This document shows positions 53,708 to 61,621 of a stretch of 64,000 nucleotides of DNA, one piece after another; within the stretch, counting starts at the first letter, position 1, and each line of letters begins with the position of its first letter. The position numbers and the translations under genes were made by a program. Under the pieces are notes generated by a model. That model was not told the origin of the DNA, ran no database searches, and saw nothing but the letters and a program-made list of their open reading frames with translations. Origin of the DNA: Kribbella solani (lineage in GTDB: Bacteria > Actinomycetota > Actinomycetes > Propionibacteriales > Kribbellaceae); the NCBI RefSeq assembly GCF_014205295.1, contig NZ_JACHNF010000001.1:3906001-3970000 (forward strand), written 5' to 3'.

Positions 53708-53846
53708 GCTCCGGGGGGTGGTGCGCTCCGGGGAGGGTGCGCTCCGGGGGGGTGGTGCGCTCCGGGGGGTGGTGCGCTCCGGGGGGGTGGTGCGCTCCGG
53801 GAGGTGGTGCGCTCCGGGGGGAGGTGGGCTCCCGGGGGCTCCGGGG
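53708..53846. repeat. G-rich tandem repeat (unit about 17 bp)
   Basis: Seven to eight copies of a unit close to GCTCCGGGGGGTGGTGC run up to the helicase stop codon. Every copy carries a G run of about four to seven, so the + strand could form G-quadruplex structures. Copies differ slightly in G-run length, as expected from slippage. Confidence 0.8.
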
Positions 53847-53847
53847 G

Positions 53848-55641
53848 TCAGGCTCGGCGTTGGGTGGCCCAGTGGCGGAGTAGGTCTATGCGTTCGGTGA
53901 GTTGTAGGGAGGAGGCGTGGGCGGCGGCGGGGCCGCCTAGTTTGCGGCGGAGGTCGTTGTGGATTACGCCGTGGGGCTGGCCGGTGCGGTGGTTCCAGGC
54001 GGCTACCAGGCCGTTCAGCTCGCGGCGGAGCAGGGCGATCTGGTCGTGGGTGGCCAGCTCGGCCGGGGCGGGAGCCGGTTCGGCGGCGCCGCTGGAGCGC
54101 TGCGACTTCTTCTGCGCGGCCAGTGACTTCTGCTGACGCTTGTGCAGCAGCTCGCGGACCTGATCCGGCTCCAGCAACCCCGGAAGACCGAGGAAGTCCA
54201 GCTCCTCGTCCGACGCGTTGTCCCCGCCGGTGCCGTAGTCGCCGCCGTCGAACACCACCCGGTCGAAACTCGCATCCGACCCGAGCGCCTCGAAGTTGCC
54301 CTCCAGCTCGTCGCTGGCCCCCTCGGCCTGGTTCGCCTGCTTCAGCAGATCGTCCTCGAGCGCGAAGATGTCGCCGTCCTCGTTGCTGTTCTTCCGGCCG
54401 AGGACATGGTCCCGCTCGACCTCCATCTCGGCCGCGAACCCGAGCAGCCGGGTCACCGACGGCACGAACACCGACGCCGTCTCACCCCGCTTCCGGGCCC
54501 GCACGAACCGCCCGACCGCCTGCGCGAAGAACAGCGGCGTCGAGGTCGGCGTCGCGTACACCCCGACCGCCAGCCGGGGCACGTCCACACCTTCGGACAC
54601 CATCCGGACCGCGACCATCCAGCGCGACTCGTCGTCGGAGAACTTCTGGATCTTCTTGCTGGCCGCCTTCTCGTCCGACAGCACCACCGTCGGCGCCTGA
54701 CCGGTGAGCTCGCGGAGCGTCTTCGCGTACGCGCGGGCGGTGTTCTGGTCGCCCGAGATCACCAGACCGCCGGCGTCCGGCATGTGCCGGCGTACCTCGG
54801 TCAGCCGCTTGTCCGCGGCCGCGAGCACCGCGCCCATCCACTCCCCGGCCGGGTCCAGCGCGGTCCGCAGCGCCTGCGCGGTCAGGTCCTTGGTCAGTGG
54901 CTCGCCCAGCCGCGCGGCGACCTCGTCACCGGCCTTGGTCCGCCAGCGCATCTCGCCGGAGTACGACATGAAGATCACCGGGCGGACGACATGGTCACGA
55001 AGCGCGTGCCCGTACCCGTACGTGTAGTCGGCCTTGCTCCGGGCGACGCCGTCGTGCGCTTCCTCGTATGTGACGAACGGGATCGGGTTGTCGTCGCTCC
55101 GGAACGGTGTACCGGTCAGGCAGAGCCGGCGGGCCGCGGGCTCGAACGCCTCCCGGACGCCTTCACCCCAGCTCAGCGCGTCACCGCCGTGGTGCACCTC
55201 GTCCAGGATCACCAGCGTCTTGAACCGCTCGGTCCGGACCCGGAAGGCGAGCGGGTTCACCGCCACCCCGGCGTACGTGACCGCGACGCCCGTGAAGTCC
55301 TTGTTGGTCTTGCCACGCCGCCCGGCGAACGCCGGATCGATCGCGATCCCGGCCCGGTCCGCCGCCTCGGCCCACTGGACCTTGAGGTGCTCGGTCGGCG
55401 TCACCACGGTGATCCGCTCGATCTGCCGCCGCTGCAGCAGCTCGGCCGCGACGGTCAGCGCGAAGGTGGTCTTCCCGGCGCCCGGTGTCGCGACAGCAAG
55501 GAAGTCCCGCGGGTTGCTGTCGAGGTAGAGCTGCAACGCCTCCGCCTGCCAGGCCCGCAGCTTGCTCGCGGTACCCCAGGCGGCGCGGTCCGGGTACGCC
55601 GGCGGCAGCACCGCTGGACTGGCCGGAACGTGCGAATCCAC
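53848..55641 (-). CDS. SF2 DEAD/DEAH-box helicase
   Basis: This 597-residue ATPase has the SF2 helicase motifs in order: Walker A ATPGAGKTT (51-59), DEVHHGG (147-153), LTGTPFR (175-181), VISGDQNTARAY, MVAVRMVSEGVDVPR and FAQAVGRFVRARKRG. A 200-residue C-terminal extension has acidic (EDGDIFALEDDL) and Gln/Ser-rich segments and ends in a small domain with ELNGLVAAWNHRTGQPHGVIHNDL. This C-terminus is characteristic of a conserved actinobacterial helicase group of unknown substrate. It is followed by a G-rich tandem repeat at its 3' end and lies near a divergent DUF3039 gene. Confidence 0.9.
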   Translation of the reverse strand: MDSHVPASPAVLPPAYPDRAAWGTASKLRAWQAEALQLYLDSNPRDFLAVATPGAGKTTFALTVAAELLQRRQIERITVVTPTEHLKVQWAEAADRAGIAIDPAFAGRRGKTNKDFTGVAVTYAGVAVNPLAFRVRTERFKTLVILDEVHHGGDALSWGEGVREAFEPAARRLCLTGTPFRSDDNPIPFVTYEEAHDGVARSKADYTYGYGHALRDHVVRPVIFMSYSGEMRWRTKAGDEVAARLGEPLTKDLTAQALRTALDPAGEWMGAVLAAADKRLTEVRRHMPDAGGLVISGDQNTARAYAKTLRELTGQAPTVVLSDEKAASKKIQKFSDDESRWMVAVRMVSEGVDVPRLAVGVYATPTSTPLFFAQAVGRFVRARKRGETASVFVPSVTRLLGFAAEMEVERDHVLGRKNSNEDGDIFALEDDLLKQANQAEGASDELEGNFEALGSDASFDRVVFDGGDYGTGGDNASDEELDFLGLPGLLEPDQVRELLHKRQQKSLAAQKKSQRSSGAAEPAPAPAELATHDQIALLRRELNGLVAAWNHRTGQPHGVIHNDLRRKLGGPAAAHASSLQLTERIDLLRHWATQRRA

Positions 55642-55699
55642 AGACAGCTACTCCCCCGAAGTCGACAGTGTGCCGGGCAGGAAGATTACCCGAGATCGG

Positions 55700-56272
55700 T
55701 TACGAGATCAGATCCGTCGGCCGCACGGACACCTCGTACGGACTCGTCAGCCGCGCCACTTCGTCCCCGGTGACCTTCGCGACCTGCACGTATGCGCCGT
55801 CCCGCAGCTCCCACGCGATCAGGCTCGGCGTGTCGGGATCGACCACCCAGTACGCCGCGCAACCGGCCGCCTCCAGCCGGGAGAACTTCACCATCAGATC
55901 GAACCGCCGCGTACTCGGTGACAACACCTCGACCGCGAGCAACGGCGGCCCGGGCAGATCCCGCTTGGTGAAGGCATCCCGGCGGGCGACCAGGAGATCC
56001 GGAATCATCACCGTGTCGTCCGCCAGCACGACGTCGAACGGCGCGATCATGACATAGAGCTCCGGCGGGCAGGTCTGCCGCAGGTGGATGAACAGATTGC
56101 CGGCGACATCCTGGTGGTTCCACGACCGGCTGGGAGTCATCAGCAGACTCCCGTCGATGAGTTCGTACCGGTAGCCGTCATCGGGCATCCGATCGAGATC
56201 GGCTCTGGTCAGCGGCTTCGCCTGGCTCACCGGCGTCACGGGTGGGGTCGAAATGGGTTCCACGGCACTCAT
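55700..56272 (-). CDS. Uma2-family (DUF820) endonuclease-like protein
   Basis: This 190-residue protein has a PD-(D/E)XK-like Uma2 domain (TRADLDRMPDDGYRYELIDG, VMIPDLLVARRDAFTKRDLP, PPLLAVEVLSPSTRRFDLMV, YWVVDPDTPSLIAWEL). The Glu/Asp-X(n)-Asp-(Glu)xE pattern lies in VMIPDLL and LAVEVLS. Uma2 proteins are predicted nucleases without settled function and often occur as scattered accessory genes. It is on the minus strand 58 bp upstream of the helicase start and could be co-transcribed. Confidence 0.85.
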   Translation of the reverse strand: MSAVEPISTPPVTPVSQAKPLTRADLDRMPDDGYRYELIDGSLLMTPSRSWNHQDVAGNLFIHLRQTCPPELYVMIAPFDVVLADDTVMIPDLLVARRDAFTKRDLPGPPLLAVEVLSPSTRRFDLMVKFSRLEAAGCAAYWVVDPDTPSLIAWELRDGAYVQVAKVTGDEVARLTSPYEVSVRPTDLIS

Positions 56273-56393
56273 ATTGCCTCCTTCGGTTGGTCACGTCCTA
56301 GAACATGCCGGGATCTGCCCCTGGTTGCCCCGGGATTCCCTGGGCTGTGGAAAAGTTCCTGGTCGGCTGGTGACACGTCCTACACTCGGGGGT

Positions 56394-56663
56394 ATGAGTA
56401 CTCAGCTGACCCCCGGCGCGGAGACGGTTGTCGACGAGCGGACCCAGACCTCGCCGGCCGAGCCCGGTGATCACGAGCGGTTCTCGCACTACGTGCCGAA
56501 GGACAAGCTGACCGAGGCGATGGTGATGGGTACGCCGGTGGTCGCGCTCTGCGGCAAGGTCTGGGTGCCGAGCCGGGACCCGCAGCGCTTCCCGGTCTGC
56601 CCGGAGTGCAAGGAGATCTGGGAGTCCCTCAACCCCGGCGACGACGAGGGCGGCGACGAGTAA
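56394..56663 (+). CDS. DUF3039 family protein (zinc-ribbon-like)
   Basis: This 89-residue acidic protein has the conserved block HYVPKDKLTEAMVMGTPVVA, LCGKVWVPSRDPQRFPVCPE and CKEIWESL. The Cys of ALCGKVW with CPEC gives three Cys, likely a zinc site with another ligand. The start ATG at 56394 opens a short gene with an ACTC-rich leader. DUF3039 proteins are conserved in actinobacteria; function unknown. It is divergent from the Uma2 gene and convergent with the YqgE gene. Confidence 0.85.
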   Translation: MSTQLTPGAETVVDERTQTSPAEPGDHERFSHYVPKDKLTEAMVMGTPVVALCGKVWVPSRDPQRFPVCPECKEIWESLNPGDDEGGDE

Positions 56664-56674
56664 TCACCCACCGA

Positions 56675-56699
56675 CGCGCCGGCGCCGGCGGCCGGCGCG
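56675..56699 (+). terminator. terminator hairpin after the DUF3039 gene
   Basis: CGCGCCGGC (56675-56683) pairs exactly with GCCGGCGCG (56691-56699), with a 7-nt loop, 12 bp after the DUF3039 stop codon. A 21-bp direct repeat (GCGGGTGATCGGCTGAGTC and following GC, at 56699 and 56726) follows immediately and leads to the convergent YqgE stop codon. Confidence 0.6.
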
Positions 56700-56758
56700 C
56701 GGGTGATCGGCTGAGTCGCGGCCGTGCGGGTGATCGGCTGAGTCGCAGGTGGTTGCGG

Positions 56759-57316
56759 TCAGTTCTGGGTCGGGTCGTCCGGGTACGTGGCCAGGTACGC
56801 GACCTGGTCCGGTTGCCGGCGGAGCACCCGGCGCCAGAGGGTGCCGGGATCGTGGCCGAAGACGTCCTCGGGCCGGGATTCGACCACGTACCAGGCGCCT
56901 TCGGTGATCTCGCCTTCGAGCTGGCCGCTGGACCAGCCCGCGTACCCGGCGAAGATCCGCATCCGGGTGATCGCGCCCTCCAGCAGCACCGGCGGTACGT
57001 CGAGGTCGATCAGCCCGATCCGGCCGAAACATTCGCGCCAGCCGGGCGGGTCCGCGGACTCCACCACCTCGGCGACGGCGAGCGCGCTGTCGGTACCGAC
57101 CGGTCCGCCCATGAACAGCACACCGGGCTCGTCCACCGCGGTCGACCAGTCCGGGAGTACGCGGTCGACGGTCAGATCGGCCGCGCGGTTCACCACCACC
57201 CCGAGCGCACCGTCGTCGTCGTGGTCCAGCAGCAGGATCACCGAGCGGCGGAAGGGCGGCTCGTCCAGCAACGGCGTCGCCACCAGCAGCGAACCGGTCA
57301 GAGTCGAGGCCGTCAT
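56759..57316 (-). CDS. YqgE/AlgH (DUF179) family protein
   Basis: This 185-residue protein has the family signature SLLVATPLLDEPPFRRSVIL, LLDHDDDGALGVVVNRAADL, and VLFMGGPVGTDSALAVAEVV, followed by YAGWSSGQLEGEITEGAWYV. The family is of unknown function, with proposed transcriptional or envelope roles. Length is normal. It is followed by a short spacer and the VanZ-like gene lies just upstream on the same strand with 36 bp between. Confidence 0.92.
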   Translation of the reverse strand: MTASTLTGSLLVATPLLDEPPFRRSVILLLDHDDDGALGVVVNRAADLTVDRVLPDWSTAVDEPGVLFMGGPVGTDSALAVAEVVESADPPGWRECFGRIGLIDLDVPPVLLEGAITRMRIFAGYAGWSSGQLEGEITEGAWYVVESRPEDVFGHDPGTLWRRVLRRQPDQVAYLATYPDDPTQN

Positions 57317-57352
57317 ACCTCCATCATGGCGTACGCCGGTACTCCCGGAGCA

Positions 57353-57748
57353 TCACGCCGTACGCCGTAGCATCCACCGGCCGAACCAACTACCAAGCCA
57401 CGCGCCAAGCGCGACACCGACCAGGTCGGCGAGTGAGTCGAACGGATCGCCATCACGCTGCGGCAACCACCAGTGCTGTACCAACTCGCTGACCACCGCG
57501 TTCGCCGCCAGCGCACCGAGCAACCAGCGCGCCGGCAAGCGCGCCATCAGCCCGGTCAACGCCACCGCACCGAACAGCAGGCAGTGCACGACCTTGTCCA
57601 GCTGCGGGACGCCCACGTCCGGACCCGCCTCGCGCGGCGCGTACACGGCGTACAGCTGAACCGCCACCGCTCCGGCGAAGAGGATGCGCCAGACCCAAAG
57701 CACAGTCCCGGAGCGGCGCTCGGCCGTCGTACGAACCAATCCAGTCAC
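57353..57748 (-). CDS. VanZ-like membrane protein
   Basis: This 131-residue protein has four hydrophobic segments (VLWVWRILFAGAVAVQLYAV, DKVVHCLLFGAVALTGLMAR, WLLGALAANAVVSELVQHWW, ADLVGVALGAWLGSWFGRWM). The acidic/polar QHWWLPQRDGDPFDSLADL segment matches the conserved VanZ pattern (E-x-x-Q...R-x-G/D-x-x-D). VanZ-like proteins are linked to teicoplanin resistance in other bacteria, but most copies are of unknown function. Its GTG start at 57748 overlaps the malic-enzyme stop codon (GTGA), so the two are translationally coupled. Confidence 0.88.
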   Translation of the reverse strand: MTGLVRTTAERRSGTVLWVWRILFAGAVAVQLYAVYAPREAGPDVGVPQLDKVVHCLLFGAVALTGLMARLPARWLLGALAANAVVSELVQHWWLPQRDGDPFDSLADLVGVALGAWLGSWFGRWMLRRTA

Positions 57749-59175
57749 AGAGTCGGAGAGTCGTCCGGGAAGAGCTCCGCGGCCGGCGCCTTGCCACCAG
57801 CCGCGTCCCGGACCGCGTGCGCGACCATGGTGTGTACCTCCGGGTGGAAGACGCTGGGCACGATGTACGTCGCGTTCAGCTCCTCGTCCGTGACGACACC
57901 GGCCAGCGCCTTCGCGGCGGCCAGCTCCATCTCGACCGACACCTTCGACGACTGCGCGTCCAGCAGACCGCGGAAGACACCCGGGAAGACCAGCACGTTG
58001 TTGATCTGGTTCGGGTAGTCGCTGCGGCCGGTGGCGACCACCGCGGCGTGCTCGCCGGCCTCGGTCGGGTCCACCTCGGGGGTCGGGTTCGCCAGCGCGA
58101 ACACGATCGCGTCGTCGTTCATGGTGGCGATGTCGGCGCCGGTCAGGATGTTCGGCGCGGAGACGCCGATGAACACGTCGGCGCCGGCCACCGCGCCCTT
58201 CAGGTTCCCGCTGTACTTGGCCGCGTTGGTGTTCTCCGCGATCCAGCGCAGCTCCGGCGACAGGCCGTCGCGCTCGGTGTGGATGACGCCGTCGATGTCG
58301 GCGACGCAGGTGTCCTTCACCCCGGCCGCGAGCAGCAGCTTGAGGATCGCGGTCCCGGCCGCGCCGGCGCCGGACAGCACCACGCGTACGTTCGAGATGT
58401 CCTTGCCGACGACCCGGAGCGCGTTGTAGAGCGCGGCGAGGACGACCACCGCCGTACCGTGCTGGTCGTCGTGGAAGACCGGGATGTCCAGCTCCTCACG
58501 CAGCCGGGCCTCGATCTCGAAGCAGCGCGGCGCGGAGATGTCCTCCAGGTTGATGCCGGCGAAGCCCGGCGCGATCGCCTTCACGATCGAGACGATCTCG
58601 TCCGGGTCCTGAGTGTCCAGGCAGAGCGGCCAGGCGTCGATGCCGGCGAACCGCTTGAACAGCGCGGCCTTGCCCTCCATCACCGGCAGCGCGGCCTTAG
58701 GGCCGATGTTGCCGAGGCCGAGGACGGCCGAACCGTCGGTGACGACCGCGACGCTGTTCCGCTTGATGGTCAGCCGGCGGGCGTCGTCGGGGTTGTTCGC
58801 GATCGCCAGGCAGACCCGCGCGACGCCTGGCGTGTAGATCATCGAGAGGTCGTCCCGGTTGCGGATCGGGTGCTTGGCCTCCATCGAGATCTTGCCGCCG
58901 AGGTGCATCAGGAAGGTCCGGTCCGAGACCCGGCCGATCTCGACGCCCGGGACCGCCCGCATCGCCTCGACCAGGCGGCCGGCGTGCTCGGTGTCGGCGG
59001 CGGCGCAGGTGACGTCGATCCGCAGCCGCTCGTGGCCGGACGCGGTCACGTCGAGCGCGGTGACCAGACCGCCGGCCTGCTCGACCGCGGTCGTCAGCTT
59101 GCTCACCGTCGAGCCACCCGCGGGCACCTCGAGGCGAACGGTGATGGAGTACGAAACACTCGGCAAGGCAGTCAC
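57745..59175 (-). CDS. NAD(P)-dependent malic enzyme with N-terminal ACT domain
   Basis: This 476-residue enzyme converts malate to pyruvate and CO2. An N-terminal ACT-like regulatory domain (about residues 1-85, [13 protein letters not shown]) precedes the malic N domain with [20 protein letters not shown], a catalytic Tyr, and [20 protein letters not shown], then the NAD-binding domain ([20 protein letters not shown]). [16 protein letters not shown] gives the metal-binding Asp residues. The ACT domain suggests amino-acid or other allosteric control. The GTG at 59175 has AGAGGA about 8 nt upstream; an earlier in-frame ATG at 59232 lacks support. It is coupled to the VanZ-like gene and divergent from a LacI regulator. 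Confidence 0.93.
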   Translation of the reverse strand: MTALPSVSYSITVRLEVPAGGSTVSKLTTAVEQAGGLVTALDVTASGHERLRIDVTCAAADTEHAGRLVEAMRAVPGVEIGRVSDRTFLMHLGGKISMEAKHPIRNRDDLSMIYTPGVARVCLAIANNPDDARRLTIKRNSVAVVTDGSAVLGLGNIGPKAALPVMEGKAALFKRFAGIDAWPLCLDTQDPDEIVSIVKAIAPGFAGINLEDISAPRCFEIEARLREELDIPVFHDDQHGTAVVVLAALYNALRVVGKDISNVRVVLSGAGAAGTAILKLLLAAGVKDTCVADIDGVIHTERDGLSPELRWIAENTNAAKYSGNLKGAVAGADVFIGVSAPNILTGADIATMNDDAIVFALANPTPEVDPTEAGEHAAVVATGRSDYPNQINNVLVFPGVFRGLLDAQSSKVSVEMELAAAKALAGVVTDEELNATYIVPSVFHPEVHTMVAHAVRDAAGGKAPAAELFPDDSPTL

Positions 59176-59213
59176 GCGGGTGATCCTCTCACGCCACTGG
59201 TAATGCTCGGGGG

Positions 59214-59225
59214 TTACGTACGTAA
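59214..59225. promoter_or_regulatory. 12-bp palindrome TTACGTACGTAA
   Basis: Perfect palindrome in the malic-enzyme/LacI divergent region, 38 bp upstream of the malic-enzyme start. Candidate operator. Confidence 0.35.
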
Positions 59226-59243
59226 AGTGCATGAGCTGGTTCT

Positions 59244-59259
59244 GGGTAATCCATTACCC
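59244..59259. promoter_or_regulatory. LacI-type operator candidate
   Basis: GGGTAAT-CC-ATTACCC is a perfect 16-bp dyad centred about 43 bp before the LacI-family start at 59295. LacI-family proteins use similar short palindromes. The site could be autoregulatory and may also act on malic enzyme. Confidence 0.5.
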
Positions 59260-59294
59260 GGCCGCTACTGTTCAGTCAGCGGAGGTGATTCGGC

Positions 59295-60290
59295 GTGGCG
59301 ACTGTCAGCGATGTGGCGGCTCGGGCCGGGGTGTCTACGGCCACGGTGTCGCGCGCGCTGAACGGGAAGCCGACGGTCGACCCCGAGCTGGCCGAGCGGG
59401 TCCGGGCGGCCGCGATCGAGCTCGGGTACCAGCCGAACGGCCCGGCCCGGAACCTGCGCCGGCAGGAGGCGGCGGTGGTCGCGCTGATCATCTCCGACGT
59501 GGAGAACCCGTTCTTCACCGCGATCGCGCGCGGCGTCGAGGACGTCGCGCACGAGGTCGGGTACTCGGTGGTGCTGTGCAACTCCGACGAGAGCGCGGAG
59601 AAGGAGAACCGGTACGTCGACATCGCGATCCAGGAACGGGTCGCGGGCGTGATCCTGTCCCCGAGCGGCCCGGCCACGGCGGTCGCGAAACTGGCCGCGC
59701 GCGGGACCGCGTACGTCGCGGTGGACCGCCCGCTGCCCGGTCACGACAGCGACGTCGTCCTGGTCGACACCCGGCTCGCGGCCCGGGAGGCGACCGCGCA
59801 TTTGATTGCCCAGGGCTACCAACGGATCGGTTGCGTGACCGGGCCGGCCGGCGTCCGCACCGCCGACGATCGGCTCGCCGGCTATCGCGACGCGCTCAAA
59901 GCCGCGCGCCGCCGGAGTACGCCCAAACTGGTCCGCCGGAGTGAGTACAAGGCGGCCGGAGCGCGTCGCGCGGCGCTAGAGCTGTTGTCCCAGCCGGAAC
60001 CACCGGACGCGCTGCTGATCGCGAACAGCGCGATGGCGGTCGGCGTCCTGCAAGCCCTGCGGGAGCGGGGCGTACGGACCGGGCGCGACCTCGGCCTGGT
60101 CACCTTCGACGACGCGCCGTGGGCCGAGCTGGTCGATCCGCCGTTGTCAGTGGTCGCCCAGCCGGCGTACGAGCTCGGCACCGCGGCCGCGCGCCTGCTG
60201 CTGGCAAGAATCGCCGACAGCACCCGCCCCGCGACCACGACCACCCTGGGAGCCCGCCTACTGGAACGAGCCAGCTCCCACCGGACCTGA
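59295..60290 (+). CDS. LacI-family transcriptional regulator
   Basis: This 331-residue repressor has an N-terminal LacI HTH (TVSDVAARAGVSTATVSRAL, GKPTVDPELAERVRAAAIEL) and a periplasmic-binding-like effector domain (VVALIISDVENPFFTAIARG, YQRIGCVTGPAGVRTADDRL, TFDDAPWAELVDPPLSVVAQ). The GTG start at 59295 has a strong GGAGGTGA ribosome site. It lies beside the ribose-type ABC transporter, which is on the opposite strand beyond a small gene, so it is a likely repressor of that uptake system, although the promoter of the operon is outside this window. Confidence 0.92.
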   Translation: MATVSDVAARAGVSTATVSRALNGKPTVDPELAERVRAAAIELGYQPNGPARNLRRQEAAVVALIISDVENPFFTAIARGVEDVAHEVGYSVVLCNSDESAEKENRYVDIAIQERVAGVILSPSGPATAVAKLAARGTAYVAVDRPLPGHDSDVVLVDTRLAAREATAHLIAQGYQRIGCVTGPAGVRTADDRLAGYRDALKAARRRSTPKLVRRSEYKAAGARRAALELLSQPEPPDALLIANSAMAVGVLQALRERGVRTGRDLGLVTFDDAPWAELVDPPLSVVAQPAYELGTAAARLLLARIADSTRPATTTTLGARLLERASSHRT

Positions 60291-60296
60291 GCGAGC

Positions 60297-60518
60297 TCAG
60301 CCCCGCCCGCTCCCACCACGACCGGAACGCCGGCCGAAGAGGTTCTGCTGTTGTGCACCGTCGGATCGGCCCAGTTTGCTGCCGGCCTTCTTCGCCGCGG
60401 CCTGGACGTCCTTGTTCGCGACCTCCGCCTCGTCCATCGCCCGATTGACCTCGGTCGTGTACAACTCGAAAGCCTTGTTGGCAGCCTTGCCGGCCTTTTC
60501 ATCTCTCTCGGAAACCAT
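60297..60518 (-). CDS. small charged hypothetical protein
   Basis: This 73-residue protein is rich in Lys, Glu, Asp and Ala, with KAANKAFELYTTEVNRAMDE and AEVANKDVQAAAKKAGSKLG indicating a long coiled helix, then a Gly/Arg tail (GRRSGRGGSGRG). The ATG at 60518 has GGAGGAC upstream, which supports translation. It lies between the convergent LacI gene and the ABC transporter operon, 59 bp downstream of the substrate-binding-protein gene. Function unknown. Confidence 0.6.
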   Translation of the reverse strand: MVSERDEKAGKAANKAFELYTTEVNRAMDEAEVANKDVQAAAKKAGSKLGRSDGAQQQNLFGRRSGRGGSGRG

Positions 60519-60577
60519 CGCTGTCCTCCTTGGCACCAGGCATTCGAACGATCGTTTGATCGTAGGAGCTGCCGGGG

Positions 60578-61582
60578 TCAGCCGTTCGGGTTCTCCTCGG
60601 CGTAGACCTTGGCGGCGTTGGAGGCGTCGATGGTTTGGGTCGGCAGGGTTTGGGTCTTCTCGATCGTGCCGCAGTCGACCAGGATCTTCTTCGCGGCCGC
60701 GATCGCCTCCTTGCCGTTGGTCGGGTACGTGAAGGTGGCCGCCAGCCGGCCCTGCTCGACCGCCTTGATCCCGCCGGACGGGATCGGCAGCGCGTCGATG
60801 CCGGTGAACTTCATCTCCTTCTCCCGGCCGACCGCCTTCGCGGCCAGGTACGCGCCCTCGGCCATCGGGTCGTTGTGCGAGAACACCACGTCGATCTTCG
60901 GGTTCGCCTTCAGCAGCGCGTCCATCTGCGCCTGGCCCTTCTCCCGCAGCCAGTCACCGCTCGCGCCGGCGATCACCTTGACCTTCGGGTTGCCCTTGAT
61001 CCCCTCGACGAACCCCTCGTGCCGCTCGGCCTGCGGCGTCGCGCCGGCAAGTCCCTTGAGCTCCACCACGTTCCCGCCCGAAGGCAGCAGCTTCTCGGCG
61101 ATGTACTTGCCGGCCTCGCGCCCGATCTGCACGTTGTCGCCGCCGATGAACCCGGTGTACGCGTCACCCTCGACCTTCCGGTCCAGCACGATCACCGGAA
61201 TGCCCTTGTCGTACGCCTTCTTCACCACCGCGGTCAGCGGCTTGGCCTCGTTCGGGCTGATGATCAGCAAATCGATCTGCTGGGTGATGTAGTTCTCCAC
61301 GTCCGCGACCTGCTTGGCGTTGTCCTGCGCCGCGTCGGCGAACTTCACGTCGAACTGCGGTACGTCCTTGGCGGCGGTCTTGATGTCGTCGTCCATCCGC
61401 TGCCGGTACGGCTCGGCGACGTTCGCCTGGCTCATCCCGATCGTGTACTTGCCGTCGGCCCCCTTGCAGGACTTGGACGCGCCGGGCGAGGCGCCCGAGG
61501 TCTTGTCGCTGGTGGTGCCGCACCCGGCCAGTACCAGCGCGGCAACGGCAGCCGCGGCAACGGGGATTTTCACAGAACGCAT
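60578..61582 (-). CDS. ribose-type ABC transporter substrate-binding lipoprotein
   Basis: This 334-residue protein is a lipoprotein (PVAAAAVAALVLAGCGTTS, Cys21) with the RbsB-type periplasmic-binding fold (YTIGMSQANVAEPYRQRMDD, DLLIISPNEAKPLTAVVKKA, VIVLDRKVEGDAYTGFIGGD, VVFSHNDPMAEGAYLAAKAV). It captures a pentose or hexose-like sugar for the permease and ATPase encoded upstream. The terminal part (IEKTQTLPTQTIDASNAAKV) is characteristic. Start ATG at 61582. The last gene of the operon ends 59 bp before the small charged gene. Confidence 0.92.
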   Translation of the reverse strand: MRSVKIPVAAAAVAALVLAGCGTTSDKTSGASPGASKSCKGADGKYTIGMSQANVAEPYRQRMDDDIKTAAKDVPQFDVKFADAAQDNAKQVADVENYITQQIDLLIISPNEAKPLTAVVKKAYDKGIPVIVLDRKVEGDAYTGFIGGDNVQIGREAGKYIAEKLLPSGGNVVELKGLAGATPQAERHEGFVEGIKGNPKVKVIAGASGDWLREKGQAQMDALLKANPKIDVVFSHNDPMAEGAYLAAKAVGREKEMKFTGIDALPIPSGGIKAVEQGRLAATFTYPTNGKEAIAAAKKILVDCGTIEKTQTLPTQTIDASNAAKVYAEENPNG

Positions 61583-61621
61583 GACGAACCTTCCTTACGG
61601 GGTGGGCCTTACGAAGTGGGG

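Larger units (their letters stand above)
53358..53847. other. 490-bp intergenic region with repeats
   Basis: The gap between the XRE gene and the helicase stop holds no gene that I can support. It contains two copies of the 88-bp hairpin element (53394-53481 and 53558-53645), short 9-bp tandem copies of GCCGGTGCA (about 53523-53549), and a G-rich tandem repeat (53708-53846). Open frames across the repeat exist only because the repeat lacks stops. Confidence 0.8.

Noticed and set aside
53525..54136. Open frames across the G-rich tandem repeat, such as 53525-54136 and 53673-53900
   Set aside because: They read Gly/Ala/Trp repeats produced by the tandem DNA and overlap the helicase gene antisense; there is no sign of a real protein.
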